Part shown: positions 1-6,207 of the stretch, piece after piece
Position numbering within the stretch: position 1 is the stretch's first letter
Layout: each line of letters opens with the position of its first letter
Assembly: GCA_001557035.1 (NCBI GenBank)
Contig: LSKJ01000702.1
Coordinates: 1 to 12,057 of the forward strand
Direction of reading: 5' to 3'
DNA: 12,057 bases
DNA from: Rhodospirillaceae bacterium CCH5-H10
Lineage (GTDB): Bacteria > Pseudomonadota > Alphaproteobacteria > Reyranellales > Reyranellaceae
The notes under the pieces: model-generated
Databases searched by the model: none
Told to the model about the DNA's origin: nothing
The model's input: the letters and a program-made list of their open reading frames with translations, nothing else
Position numbers and translations under genes: made by a program

Positions 1-1361
1 GTGTCGGCCAGGGCCTGGTCTCGCGCGGCGGCCATGAAGGGGGCAGTGCAGGGCGTCGCCACGATCACCGCCAGCACGCCGGTGAAGAAGGCGCCGGTGG
101 TGCCGCCGCGCGAGACCAGGCCCTGGCCGACACCGGCCAGCCGGCCGCCGACCTCGAACACGCCGGAGAGATTCAGGCCGACCACGAAGAAGAGATAGGC
201 GATCAGCAGGGAGAAGACCGGCGACTGGAACTGGAAGCCCCAACTCACTTCGCCGGCGGCCGAACGGATCGCGATCACGGCGCCCGCCATGGCGGCAAAG
301 GAGACGAGGACGCCCGCCGTGTAGGCGATGCCGTCGCGGCGCATCGCGCTCTGCTCGTGGCCGGCGAGGCGCGCGAAGGCCGCGGCTTTCATGGCCAGCA
401 CCGGGAAGACGCAGGGCATCAGGTTCAGGATCAGGCCGCCCAGCAGCGCGAACAGCAGCGCCTGCACCAGCGAGATTTCTTCCGCGCCCACGGCGTTGGC
501 CAGCGACGCCGTGGCGGTCGGCACGAAGGCGGGATCGAGCTTCGCCGACAGGTCGAAAGCCTGCTTGACGCTGCCGTCGGCTGTCTTCTCGGTGAGGACC
601 AGCGTGCCGGCGAGTTCGGCCGGCATGGGCGTCTTGGCATCGCCTTTCTTCAGCGGGATGCGGATACCCTCGGCGGTGACCGTGGCGTTCTGCTTCGCCA
701 TGGTGGCGACGGGGCCCCATTCGGCCGGGAAGAAATAGATGTCGCTGACCGTGTCGGCCTTCAGTCCCTTGGCCTCGACCAGCAGGGTGGGATCGCCGGC
801 CTTCGACACGCCATAGCGTGCGGGCCACGGGCTCTGCGTCGGCAGCGCACGGCGCGCCTGCTCGAACAGGGTCCGCGTTTCCGGCGAGGCCGGCGTCGCG
901 GCGGCGCCCGACGGCAGGACCAGCTCGAACTTGCCCTCCTCGGGAATGCAGACATCCTCGCAGACCAGCCAGTTGGCTTCGGCCGCGAGGCTTATTGGCC
1001 CCGAGAGATTGGCCGGCGGCGTGATGCGCACCAGCAGAACCGACTCGTCCTTGAAGCCGTAGTTGGTGATGCCGCCGATATCGAACCGCGTCGGCGCCGG
1101 CCACACGATCGGATCGGCCGTGGCGCCTTCGGGCAGCTTCCAGGCGATTTCCGTGGGCAGGCCCGATTCGCCCGGATTCTTCCAGTAGGTGTGCCACTTC
1201 GGCCGGATGGTCTGGCGCAGGCCGACCCAGAAGGGCTCGCCCGGCTTCACCGTCGCCACTTCGGCCACGAGCTCGGAACGCACATGATCGGTCTGGACGA
1301 CAGACTGCGCAAAAGCCGGGCTTGCCAGCAGAACGAGCAGGAAGGCGAGGAAACGTCCCAT
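1..1361 (-). CDS. dsbD: DsbD/ScsB-family thiol:disulfide interchange protein (C-terminus beyond the left edge)
   Basis: Inner-membrane protein expected to carry reducing equivalents from the cytoplasm to periplasmic thiol partners. The visible 453 codons begin with a signal peptide (MGRFLAFLLVLLASPAFA, cleavage after about residue 18). A large periplasmic N-terminal region of about 270 residues follows, with a CEDVC cysteine pair at residues 134-138 inside WLVCEDVCIPEEG. The polytopic membrane domain begins near residue 290. It shows both hallmark DsbD cysteine motifs, NLMPCVFPVLAMKA and ATPCTAPFMAAA. The long N-terminal region resembles ScsB-type proteins more than the shorter E. coli DsbD domain. 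The C-terminal thioredoxin domain expected in the family would lie off the window. Start ATG at 1361 is supported by AGGAAGG just upstream. The gene is transcribed divergently from the amidase at 1479. The family call is firm; DsbD versus ScsB subtype is uncertain. Confidence 0.9.
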   Translation of the reverse strand, partial: MGRFLAFLLVLLASPAFAQSVVQTDHVRSELVAEVATVKPGEPFWVGLRQTIRPKWHTYWKNPGESGLPTEIAWKLPEGATADPIVWPAPTRFDIGGITNYGFKDESVLLVRITPPANLSGPISLAAEANWLVCEDVCIPEEGKFELVLPSGAAATPASPETRTLFEQARRALPTQSPWPARYGVSKAGDPTLLVEAKGLKADTVSDIYFFPAEWGPVATMAKQNATVTAEGIRIPLKKGDAKTPMPAELAGTLVLTEKTADGSVKQAFDLSAKLDPAFVPTATASLANAVGAEEISLVQALLFALLGGLILNLMPCVFPVLAMKAAAFARLAGHEQSAMRRDGIAYTAGVLVSFAAMAGAVIAIRSAAGEVSWGFQFQSPVFSLLIAYLFFVVGLNLSGVFEVGGRLAGVGQGLVSRGGTTGAFFTGVLAVIVATPCTAPFMAAARDQALAD

Positions 1362-1427
1362 CGCCTTCCTAAGTGACCCCGGCCCGTGGCGCTGGCAAGG
1401 CAATCCGGATCAAGCCACCGTGATATT

Positions 1428-1456
1428 TTGCCCGATATCCCACGAACGTCTAAGGT
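1428..1456 (+). promoter_or_regulatory. Weak candidate promoter for the carbamoylase cluster
   Basis: TTGCCC (1428-1433) and TAAGGT (1451-1456) are separated by exactly 17 bases. They lie in the 117-base gap between the divergent dsbD-like gene and the amidase gene. They match TTGACA/TATAAT at only about 4 and 3 positions, so this rests mainly on spacing and location. Transcription would start near 1463, just ahead of the GGAG ribosome-binding site. No copy of the TTGTCTGACAA palindrome is present here. TGGTTACACTG at 1459-1469 keeps most of the FadR-type half-site pattern but lacks the final A. Confidence 0.25.
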
Positions 1457-1478
1457 CTTGGTTACACTGGAGAAATTC

Positions 1479-2705
1479 ATGTTGCGACTGGATGAGAGGC
1501 GCCTTCTGGGCGCCCTGGACGATCTCGCGGCCGTCGGTGCCATCGAAGGCGGCGGCTGCGCGCGGCTGGCGCTGACCGATGAGGACAAGGTCGGACGTGA
1601 TCTCGTCGTGGGCTGGATGAAGGCGCTGGGGCTTGCCGTGACGGTCGACGCGATCGGCAACGTGATCGGCGTGCGCGCCGGCCGAGAGGACATCGCGCCC
1701 ATCATGACCGGCAGCCATATCGATACGGTGCGGACCGGTGGGCGCTACGACGGCAATTACGGCGTGCTCGCGGGACTGGAAGTCGTGCGGGCGCTGAACG
1801 AGGCCGGCGTGACCACCCGCCGGCCGATCGCCGTGGCCTTCTTCACCAACGAAGAGGGCGCGCGCTTCCAGCCCGACATGATGGGCAGTCTCGTCTATGC
1901 CGGCGGCATCGGGCTGAACGAGGTCTATGCCGCCGTCGACAAGGACGGCGCGTCGGTCGGAGACGAGCTGCGTCGCATCGGCTATCTCGGGCCCGTGAAG
2001 CCCGGCGCGGTGAAGCCGCATGCCTTCGTCGAGCTGCACATCGAGCAGGGCCCGATCCTCGACGAAGAGAAGGTCCAGATCGGGGTCGTCGAGAGCGTGC
2101 AGGGCATCTCGTGGACCGAATACACCGTGACCGGTGTCTCCAATCATGCCGGCACCACGCCGATGCGCCTGCGCCGGGATGCGGGTTATCTCGCGGCGTC
2201 GGTGAATCTGTTCGCACGCAAGCTCGCCTGGGAGATGGGCGGCGACCAGGTGGCCACGGTTGGCTCCCTGGCGCTGCGGCCCAATCTCATCAACGTCGTG
2301 CCCAATCGCGCGATCTTCTCGGTCGACCTGCGCAACACCGACGAGGCGAAGCTCAAGGAAGCCGAGGCCCGCGTCGCCGCCCATATCGCGGAGGTCGCCG
2401 CGGCCGAGCGGGTCGAGGTCGAGGCGAAGGTCCTGGCGCGCTTCGAGCCGGTGATCTTCGATGCGGGGCTCGTCGACAGGGTCGAGCACCATGCGAGGGC
2501 CTTGTCGCTCAGCACGCGCCGCATGCCGTCGGGGGCCGGCCACGATGCGCAGATGATGCAGCGCCTCTGCCCGACGGCGATGATCTTCGTGCCGTCGGTC
2601 GCCGGCCTCAGCCACAACGTGAAGGAGCATACCGAAGCCGCCGACCTCGCGGCCGGGGCGCAGGTGCTGCTGAACGTGATGCTGGAACTTGCCGAACGCC
2701 GGTAG
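1479..2705 (+). CDS. M20-family Zn-dependent amidase, N-carbamoyl-L-amino-acid hydrolase / allantoate amidohydrolase type
   Basis: Predicted cytoplasmic binuclear metalloamidase that removes a carbamoyl group from N-carbamoyl amino acids or ureido compounds, releasing CO2 and ammonia. The 408 residues match the usual length of the hydantoinase/carbamoylase family. Expected metal ligands are visible: H80 in TGSHIDTV, D91 in RYDGNYG, E125/E126 in NEEGARF, H187 in ELHIEQGP and H379 in GLSHNVKEH. SGAGHDAQMM (351-360) and SNHAGTTPM (221-229) are further family signatures, the latter in the lid/dimerisation domain. I chose ATG 1479 because TGGAG precedes it at suitable spacing and LDERRLLGALDDLA is a typical family N-terminus. 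The frame stays open upstream to 1386, but those residues look non-coding. Substrate cannot be fixed from motifs: L-carbamoylase, allantoate and ureidopropionate hydrolases all share them. The next gene is a regulator 36 bases on. Confidence 0.9.
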   Translation: MLRLDERRLLGALDDLAAVGAIEGGGCARLALTDEDKVGRDLVVGWMKALGLAVTVDAIGNVIGVRAGREDIAPIMTGSHIDTVRTGGRYDGNYGVLAGLEVVRALNEAGVTTRRPIAVAFFTNEEGARFQPDMMGSLVYAGGIGLNEVYAAVDKDGASVGDELRRIGYLGPVKPGAVKPHAFVELHIEQGPILDEEKVQIGVVESVQGISWTEYTVTGVSNHAGTTPMRLRRDAGYLAASVNLFARKLAWEMGGDQVATVGSLALRPNLINVVPNRAIFSVDLRNTDEAKLKEAEARVAAHIAEVAAAERVEVEAKVLARFEPVIFDAGLVDRVEHHARALSLSTRRMPSGAGHDAQMMQRLCPTAMIFVPSVAGLSHNVKEHTEAADLAAGAQVLLNVMLELAERR

Positions 2706-2716
2706 TTGTCTGACAA
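2706..2716. promoter_or_regulatory. Predicted FadR/GntR operator (TTGTCTGACAA)
   Basis: TTGTCTGACAA is a perfect palindrome, TTGTC-T-GACAA. It fits the TNGTNNNACNA pattern known for FadR-subfamily GntR regulators. It starts immediately after the amidase stop codon and 26 bases before the ATG of a FadR-type regulator. It also coincides with a plausible -35 element. The likely role is autorepression, with control of the downstream genes, relieved by a ligand. The palindrome and its position are observed; the binding is inferred. Confidence 0.6.
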
Positions 2717-2734
2717 CTGGAGCGACGTTAGCAT
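2706..2734 (+). promoter_or_regulatory. Candidate promoter of the GntR regulator, overlapping the operator
   Basis: TTGTCT (2706-2711) and TAGCAT (2729-2734) each match four of six sigma-70 consensus positions and are exactly 17 bases apart. The predicted transcription start falls at about 2741, next to the ATG at 2742, so the mRNA would be leaderless or nearly so. No Shine-Dalgarno sequence precedes that ATG, which agrees with this. A repressor on the palindrome at 2706-2716 would block the -35 element. Confidence 0.45.
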
Positions 2735-2741
2735 CCCCTCG

Positions 2742-3467
2742 ATGGCCGACAAGCAGCCCGCCAACAATCTTGCCGAGCAGGTGATGGCGCGGCTCGGCGC
2801 CGACATCCGCGGCGGCCGGCTGGCGCCCGGAACGCGCCTCCCGACCGAGCAGGAACTGACGACGAAATTCGGCGTGAGCCGCACCGTCGTGCGCGAGGCG
2901 GTCGCCGCTCTGCGGGCCGATGGGCTGGTGGTGACGCGCCGCGGCTCCGGCGCCTATGTCGCCGATCCGGCGGCGGGTCCGTTTCGCATCGTCCCGACCC
3001 GCGCGACCTCCTTGCCCGACATCATCAACGTCATGGAGCTGCGGCTGGCCGTCGAGGTGCAGGCCGCGGCCCTGGCGGCCGAGCGCGCCGGCCGCAAGCA
3101 ACTCGCGTCGATCGAAGCGGCATGGCGCGCCATCGAGGCCGCCCTGCAGCGTGGCGAGGGCGCCGTTGCCGAAGACTTCGCCTTTCACCGCGCCATCGCC
3201 GAAGCCACCGGCAACGATCAGTTCCCGCGCTTCCTCGCCTATCTCGGCAACCATGTGATCCCGCGCCAGAGCGTGCGGCTCGAAGTCGATACGCCGGCCG
3301 AGCGCCGCCTGTACCTCGAACGCATCCAGCTCGAACACACGCGCATCGTGACGGCGCTCTCCGACGGCGATCCGGTCGCGGCGCGGCGTGCGATGCGGGA
3401 CCATCTCACGCGCTCGCTCGAGCGCTATCGAAAGCTGGCAGGAGGAAAGAAGAATGGACGACGCTAG
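2742..3467 (+). CDS. FadR-subfamily GntR transcriptional regulator
   Basis: Ligand-responsive DNA-binding regulator of 241 residues, normal for the subfamily. Residues about 10-75 form the winged helix-turn-helix, with the classic GntR signature around LPTEQELTTKFGVSRTVVRE and a wing at RRGSGAYV. Residues about 97-225 form the helical FCD effector domain. It keeps three histidines in positions typical of metal-binding FCD domains (in FAFHRAIAEATGN, LEHTRIV and RDHLTRSL), so a carboxylate ligand held through a metal is likely. The frame could start at TTG 2706, but that TTG is the first base of the operator palindrome. ATG 2742 places the operator upstream of the gene and is preferred. The 3' end overlaps the next gene by 14 bases, so the two are co-transcribed. 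It probably controls this carbamoylase/dehydrogenase cluster; the effector is unknown. Confidence 0.92.
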   Translation: MADKQPANNLAEQVMARLGADIRGGRLAPGTRLPTEQELTTKFGVSRTVVREAVAALRADGLVVTRRGSGAYVADPAAGPFRIVPTRATSLPDIINVMELRLAVEVQAAALAAERAGRKQLASIEAAWRAIEAALQRGEGAVAEDFAFHRAIAEATGNDQFPRFLAYLGNHVIPRQSVRLEVDTPAERRLYLERIQLEHTRIVTALSDGDPVAARRAMRDHLTRSLERYRKLAGGKKNGRR

Positions 3468-4287
3468 GAACGCCCCGCGCCGCATCGTCCTGACCGGCGC
3501 CGCCGGCGGCATCGGCACCATGACGCGGCCCTTGCTGGCCAGGCTCTATCCCGGCCTGGTGCTGAGCGACCGGGTAACGCCCCCGGACCTGCAGCCGGGC
3601 GAGACCTTCGTCGCCGCCGATCTCACCCGGCCCGACGAGGTGGCCGCGGCGCTGAAAGGCGCCGACGGCGTCATCCATCTCGGCGGCCATTCGGTCGAGG
3701 GCACCTGGGACCAGATCCTGCAAGCCAACATCGTGGGCTGCTACAATGTCTTCGAGGCGGCGCGCGAGGCCGGCGTGAAGCGCGTGATCTTCGCCTCGTC
3801 CAACCATGCGATCGGCTTCTATCCGCGCAAGAAGCGCATCGGCACCAACCTCACGGTCAAGCCCGACAGCCGCTACGGCGTCAGCAAGGTGTTCGGCGAG
3901 GCGTTGGGGTCGCTCTATTCCGACAAGCACGGGATCGGCGTGACCTGCCTGCGCATCGGCAATGTCGGCCCGATGCCGCTCGACGTGCGGCGCCTCTCCA
4001 TCTGGATCTCGCCGCGAGACCTCGTGCAGCTCTTCCAGATCGGGCTCGATCATCCCGACCTGCGCTACGAGATCTTCTATGGCGCCTCGGACAATGCGGC
4101 GGGCTGGTGGGACAATTCGCGGGCCCAGCAGCTCGGCTACCGTCCGCAGGACAGGGCCGAGGACCATCGCGCCCATGCCGAGGCGGAGCAGGCAAAGATC
4201 GGACCAGATCCGGTCGGCGATCTCTTCCAGGGCGGCACTTTTTGCTCGGCTGAGTTCACCAACGACGTGAAGCGCATCGTCTCCTAG
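3454..4287 (+). CDS. NAD-dependent epimerase/dehydratase-type SDR, uronate dehydrogenase-like
   Basis: Extended short-chain dehydrogenase of 277 residues. The N-terminal Rossmann motif is TGAAGGIG (14-21), with an aspartate in VLSDR (about 39) suiting NAD. The catalytic pair is Y141/K145 in SRYGVSK, with serines in FASSNHAIGFYP (115-116). IHLGGHSVEG, SSNHAIGFYP, RIGN and AGWWDNSRA with LGYRPQDRAE near the C-terminus closely parallel bacterial uronate dehydrogenase, which oxidises galacturonate or glucuronate to an aldarolactone. This comparison is from memory of the Agrobacterium enzyme. The true substrate may be another hydroxy acid or sugar. ATG 3454 has a strong AGGAGG eight bases upstream, inside the 3' end of the regulator gene. 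A frame extension to 3388 would duplicate regulator coding sequence and is rejected. No other sugar-acid gene is nearby, which makes the assignment odd in context. Confidence 0.82.
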   Translation: MDDARNAPRRIVLTGAAGGIGTMTRPLLARLYPGLVLSDRVTPPDLQPGETFVAADLTRPDEVAAALKGADGVIHLGGHSVEGTWDQILQANIVGCYNVFEAAREAGVKRVIFASSNHAIGFYPRKKRIGTNLTVKPDSRYGVSKVFGEALGSLYSDKHGIGVTCLRIGNVGPMPLDVRRLSIWISPRDLVQLFQIGLDHPDLRYEIFYGASDNAAGWWDNSRAQQLGYRPQDRAEDHRAHAEAEQAKIGPDPVGDLFQGGTFCSAEFTNDVKRIVS

Positions 4288-4316
4288 GCGCTATACTCGT
4301 CATCGAAGAGGTGACG

Positions 4317-5252
4317 ATGACTCGTTTTCTGACTGTCGGTGCCGCGCAGATGGGTCCCATCCAGCGCAGCCATACCCGCCGCGACGTGGTCGAGCGGCTG
4401 ATCGCGCATCTGCGCGAGGCCAGGCGCATGGGCTGCGATCTCGTGGTGTTCCCCGAACTCACGCTCACGACCTTCTTTCCGCGCTGGTGGATGCAGGACC
4501 AGGCCGAGATCGATTCCTTCTTCGAGCAGGAGATGCCGTCCAACGAGACCGCGGCGCTGTTCAACGAGGCGAAGCGGCTCGATATGGGTTTCTGTCTCGG
4601 CTACGCGGAGCTCGCGAACGAGGAGGGGCGGGTCCGGCGGTTCAACACGTCGATCCTGGTCGAGCGCGACGGCCGCATCGTCGGCAAATACCGCAAGGTC
4701 CATCTGCCCGGCCACGCGGAGCATGAGCCCGAGCGGCCGTTCCAGCATCTCGAGAAACGCTACTTCGAGGTCGGCAATCTCGGCTTTCCCGTCGTCAAGG
4801 CGTTCGGCGGCAACATGGGCATGTGCATCTGCAACGATCGCCGCTGGCCCGAGACCTATCGTGTGATGGGCCTGCAGAACGTCGAGATGGTGATGCTGGG
4901 CTACAACACGCCGCTGCACAACGCGCCGTCGCCCGATCACGACGAGCATTCCTGGTTCCACAACCAGCTCTCCATGCAGGCCGGCGCTTACCAGAACGGC
5001 ACCTGGGTGGTCGGCGTCGCCAAGGGAGGCAACGAGGAGGGCGTGCCCTCGCTTGCCGACAGCATGATCGTTGCGCCCTCGGGCAAGGTCGTGGCGCGCG
5101 CGGGCGGCGACGGCGACGAGCTGGTCGTCCATCGCTGCGATCTCGACGCCGGCAAGAGCTACAAGACGACGACCTTCAACTTCGCCGTCCATCGCCAGCC
5201 GGATCAGTACCGCATGATCGTGGAGCGCAAGGGCGCGCAGGATCCGGTTTGA
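4317..5252 (+). CDS. N-carbamoyl-D-amino-acid amidohydrolase (D-carbamoylase), nitrilase superfamily
   Basis: Predicted cytoplasmic C-N hydrolase converting N-carbamoyl-D-amino acids to D-amino acids, CO2 and ammonia. The 311 residues compare with about 304 in the Agrobacterium D-carbamoylase. The nitrilase triad is E47 ([15 protein letters not shown]), K127 ([11 protein letters not shown]) and C172 ([11 protein letters not shown]), at the same numbers as in that enzyme. H144 ([10 protein letters not shown]) and N197 (GYNTP) also align with its substrate-pocket residues. The exact register supports ATG 4317, which is preceded by GAGGTGA. GTG 4311 is also in frame but lies inside that ribosome-binding site. 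It follows the dehydrogenase by 29 bases. TATACT at 4292-4297 in that gap resembles a -10 element but has no clear -35 partner. Stereopreference is inferred from family resemblance. Confidence 0.92.
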   Translation: MTRFLTVGAAQMGPIQRSHTRRDVVERLIAHLREARRMGCDLVVFPELTLTTFFPRWWMQDQAEIDSFFEQEMPSNETAALFNEAKRLDMGFCLGYAELANEEGRVRRFNTSILVERDGRIVGKYRKVHLPGHAEHEPERPFQHLEKRYFEVGNLGFPVVKAFGGNMGMCICNDRRWPETYRVMGLQNVEMVMLGYNTPLHNAPSPDHDEHSWFHNQLSMQAGAYQNGTWVVGVAKGGNEEGVPSLADSMIVAPSGKVVARAGGDGDELVVHRCDLDAGKSYKTTTFNFAVHRQPDQYRMIVERKGAQDPV

Positions 5253-5334
5253 TGCAAAGCGAAGGATCCCTCATTGTTGCGCTCCCGTAACGCCTTGCAC
5301 CGTCGTCGCGATTTGCCTAAGTGATCGTGCGCCC

Positions 5335-5389
5335 GGCGGGGACGACCCCGCCTTCGAGGGGCAAGTGTCGGGACGACCCGGCTTCTTGC
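5335..5389 (+). promoter_or_regulatory. Guanidine-II riboswitch (mini-ykkC RNA) controlling gdx
   Basis: There are two tandem hairpins, each closed on an ACGA tetraloop. P1 pairs GGCGGGG (5335-5341) with CCCCGCC (5346-5352) around ACGA (5342-5345). P2 pairs GTCGGG (5367-5372) with CCCGGC (5377-5382), with one U-G pair, around ACGA (5373-5376). P2 can extend through a small internal loop by GCAAG (5361-5365) with CTTGC (5385-5389). The 14-base linker is within the range of the class. Paired ACGR-loop hairpins before an SMR transporter gene define guanidine-II riboswitches, where two guanidinium ions bind the loops. The Shine-Dalgarno AAAGGG (5390-5395) begins right after P2, so control is probably translational and switches gdx on with guanidine. 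CCTT (5351-5354) could pair with AAGG (5391-5394) when P1 is open; this alternative is only 4 base pairs and is a guess. Confidence 0.92.
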
Positions 5390-5403
5390 AAAGGGTGCGT
5401 CCC

Positions 5404-5724
5404 ATGGCTTGGTTCATTCTTCTGATTGCCGGTCTCTGCGAGATCGGATGGGCGATCGGCCTCAAATACACCGAGGGCTTCACGCGGCTGGTGCCGTCGG
5501 TCCTCACCGGTGCGGCGATGGTCGTGAGCGTGGTCCTGCTCGGCATCGCGCTCAAGACGCTGCCGGTCGGCACCGGCTACGCGGTCTGGACGGGCATCGG
5601 CGCCGTCGGTACGGCGATCCTCGGGATCTTCCTGTTCGGCGAAGCGACCGACCTGCCGCGCCTCGCCTCGATCGGCCTGATCGTGGCGGGGATCATCGGG
5701 TTGAAGCTGACCAGCGCGGCTTGA
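5404..5724 (+). CDS. gdx: Gdx/SugE-type guanidinium exporter (small multidrug resistance family)
   Basis: Inner-membrane proton-coupled antiporter of 106 residues, the normal SMR length. Four hydrophobic helices are evident, and the protein would work as a dual-topology dimer. The essential glutamate is E13 in [17 protein letters not shown]. That segment plus [31 protein letters not shown] and the GIIGLKL C-terminus are diagnostic of the SugE/Gdx branch rather than EmrE. Start ATG 5404 lies eight bases after AAAGGG. An upstream in-frame extension to 5365 would begin inside riboswitch hairpin P2 and is rejected. The riboswitch supports guanidinium as the physiological substrate, as established for Gdx. 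The gene ends three bases before the convergent gene's stop codon. Confidence 0.95.
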   Translation: MAWFILLIAGLCEIGWAIGLKYTEGFTRLVPSVLTGAAMVVSVVLLGIALKTLPVGTGYAVWTGIGAVGTAILGIFLFGEATDLPRLASIGLIVAGIIGLKLTSAA

Positions 5725-5727
5725 GCC

Positions 5728-6195
5728 TCAGACGACTTCGCTTTTCGCGAAGTTGCCGTAGCTGCGGTCCGGCGTGCCCCGGAACAGCGACATGTGCGTG
5801 TGGGTGGCCACGAACGGGTCGCCCACCGCCTTGCGTCCCATCACGGTCGTGGTGCGGCCCGGCCGGTCGAAGCGGTCGCCGTTGGGATGGAAGCCGTAGG
5901 ACTGCCACACGCCCATGCCGACGGCGGTCAGCCGGTCGGCCGAGACGATGGCCTCGATCTTCGACAGGTCGTAGCGGAACTCGCGGATCGTGCCCCAGAC
6001 GTTGCGCCACTGCTTCTGTTCGGCCAGTTCGCGGCCGTGCATGAAGTCGGTGAAGGTGCCGAAGGCGATCATGTCGTCGGCGAAGATCGTGCGCGCGCCC
6101 TCGTAGTCGACGGCGCGGCAGTGCTTCGACAGCGTGTCGAACCACTGGCGTACGGCAGCGAGATCGTCGGCGCTGACAGGGGTACGAAGATTCAT
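5728..6195 (-). CDS. NTF2/SnoaL-like fold protein of unknown function
   Basis: A 155-residue soluble protein with the look of the nuclear transport factor 2-like / SnoaL-like superfamily. An N-terminal helical stretch (DDLAAVRQWFDTLSKHCRAVDYEG) leads to the typical MIAFGTFTDFMHGREL segment. The curved-sheet region follows, ending in PFVATHTHMSLFRGTPDRSYGNF. Such proteins act as small hydrolases, isomerases or ligand binders, often in detoxification or secondary metabolism. No catalytic set can be assigned from sequence alone. Start ATG 6195 has AGGAGA upstream, which overlaps the stop codon of the S49 peptidase gene, so the two are translationally linked. The link to peptidase or tRNA modification is not obvious. 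Confidence 0.75.
   Translation of the reverse strand: MNLRTPVSADDLAAVRQWFDTLSKHCRAVDYEGARTIFADDMIAFGTFTDFMHGRELAEQKQWRNVWGTIREFRYDLSKIEAIVSADRLTAVGMGVWQSYGFHPNGDRFDRPGRTTTVMGRKAVGDPFVATHTHMSLFRGTPDRSYGNFAKSEVV
5735..5753. terminator. Hairpin at the junction of convergent genes
   Basis: ACTTCGC (5735-5741) and GCGAAGT (5747-5753) are exact reverse complements around a 5-base loop. The hairpin begins 10 bases after the gdx stop codon and lies in the last codons of the NTF2-like gene. No T-tract follows on either strand, so it is not a classic intrinsic terminator. It could still stabilise gdx mRNA ends or assist termination. Confidence 0.3.
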
Positions 6196-6207
6196 CGCAA
6201 ATCTCTC

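Noticed and set aside
357..1376. A 339-codon plus-strand open frame
   Set aside because: It is opposite the DsbD/ScsB-like gene, which has a signal peptide and diagnostic cysteine motifs. The plus-strand product is Arg/Gly/Gln-rich with no recognisable domain.
2706..2741. A TTG start for the GntR regulator at 2706
   Set aside because: The TTG is the first half of the TTGTCTGACAA palindrome, and the added residues (MSDNWSDVSIPS) do not resemble a GntR N-terminus. ATG 2742 fits better.
1410..3521. A 703-codon open frame on the minus strand
   Set aside because: It runs antisense through the amidase, regulator and SDR genes, which have clear family motifs. Its Arg/His/Asp-rich composition is the usual shadow of high-GC coding DNA.
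5253..5334. A possible promoter (TTGCAC at 5295) or repeat (AAGCGAAGGATCC) ahead of the riboswitch
   Set aside because: The -35 match is poor and the 17-base-spaced partner TAAGTG is not a credible -10. The AAGCGAAGG fragment recurs loosely near 8896, but two short, partly shared strings do not establish a repeat family.
5365..5403. A longer gdx start at 5365 adding 13 residues
   Set aside because: It would begin inside riboswitch hairpin P2. Family members begin at the [15 protein letters not shown] N-terminus, and AAAGGG is correctly spaced from ATG 5404.
1479..5724. A functional link between the carbamoylase cluster and the guanidine exporter
   Set aside because: Both involve urea-like chemistry, but gdx has its own riboswitch and leader. 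No guanidine hydrolase, carboxylase or carboxyguanidine deiminase is present, so adjacency alone does not support a shared pathway.
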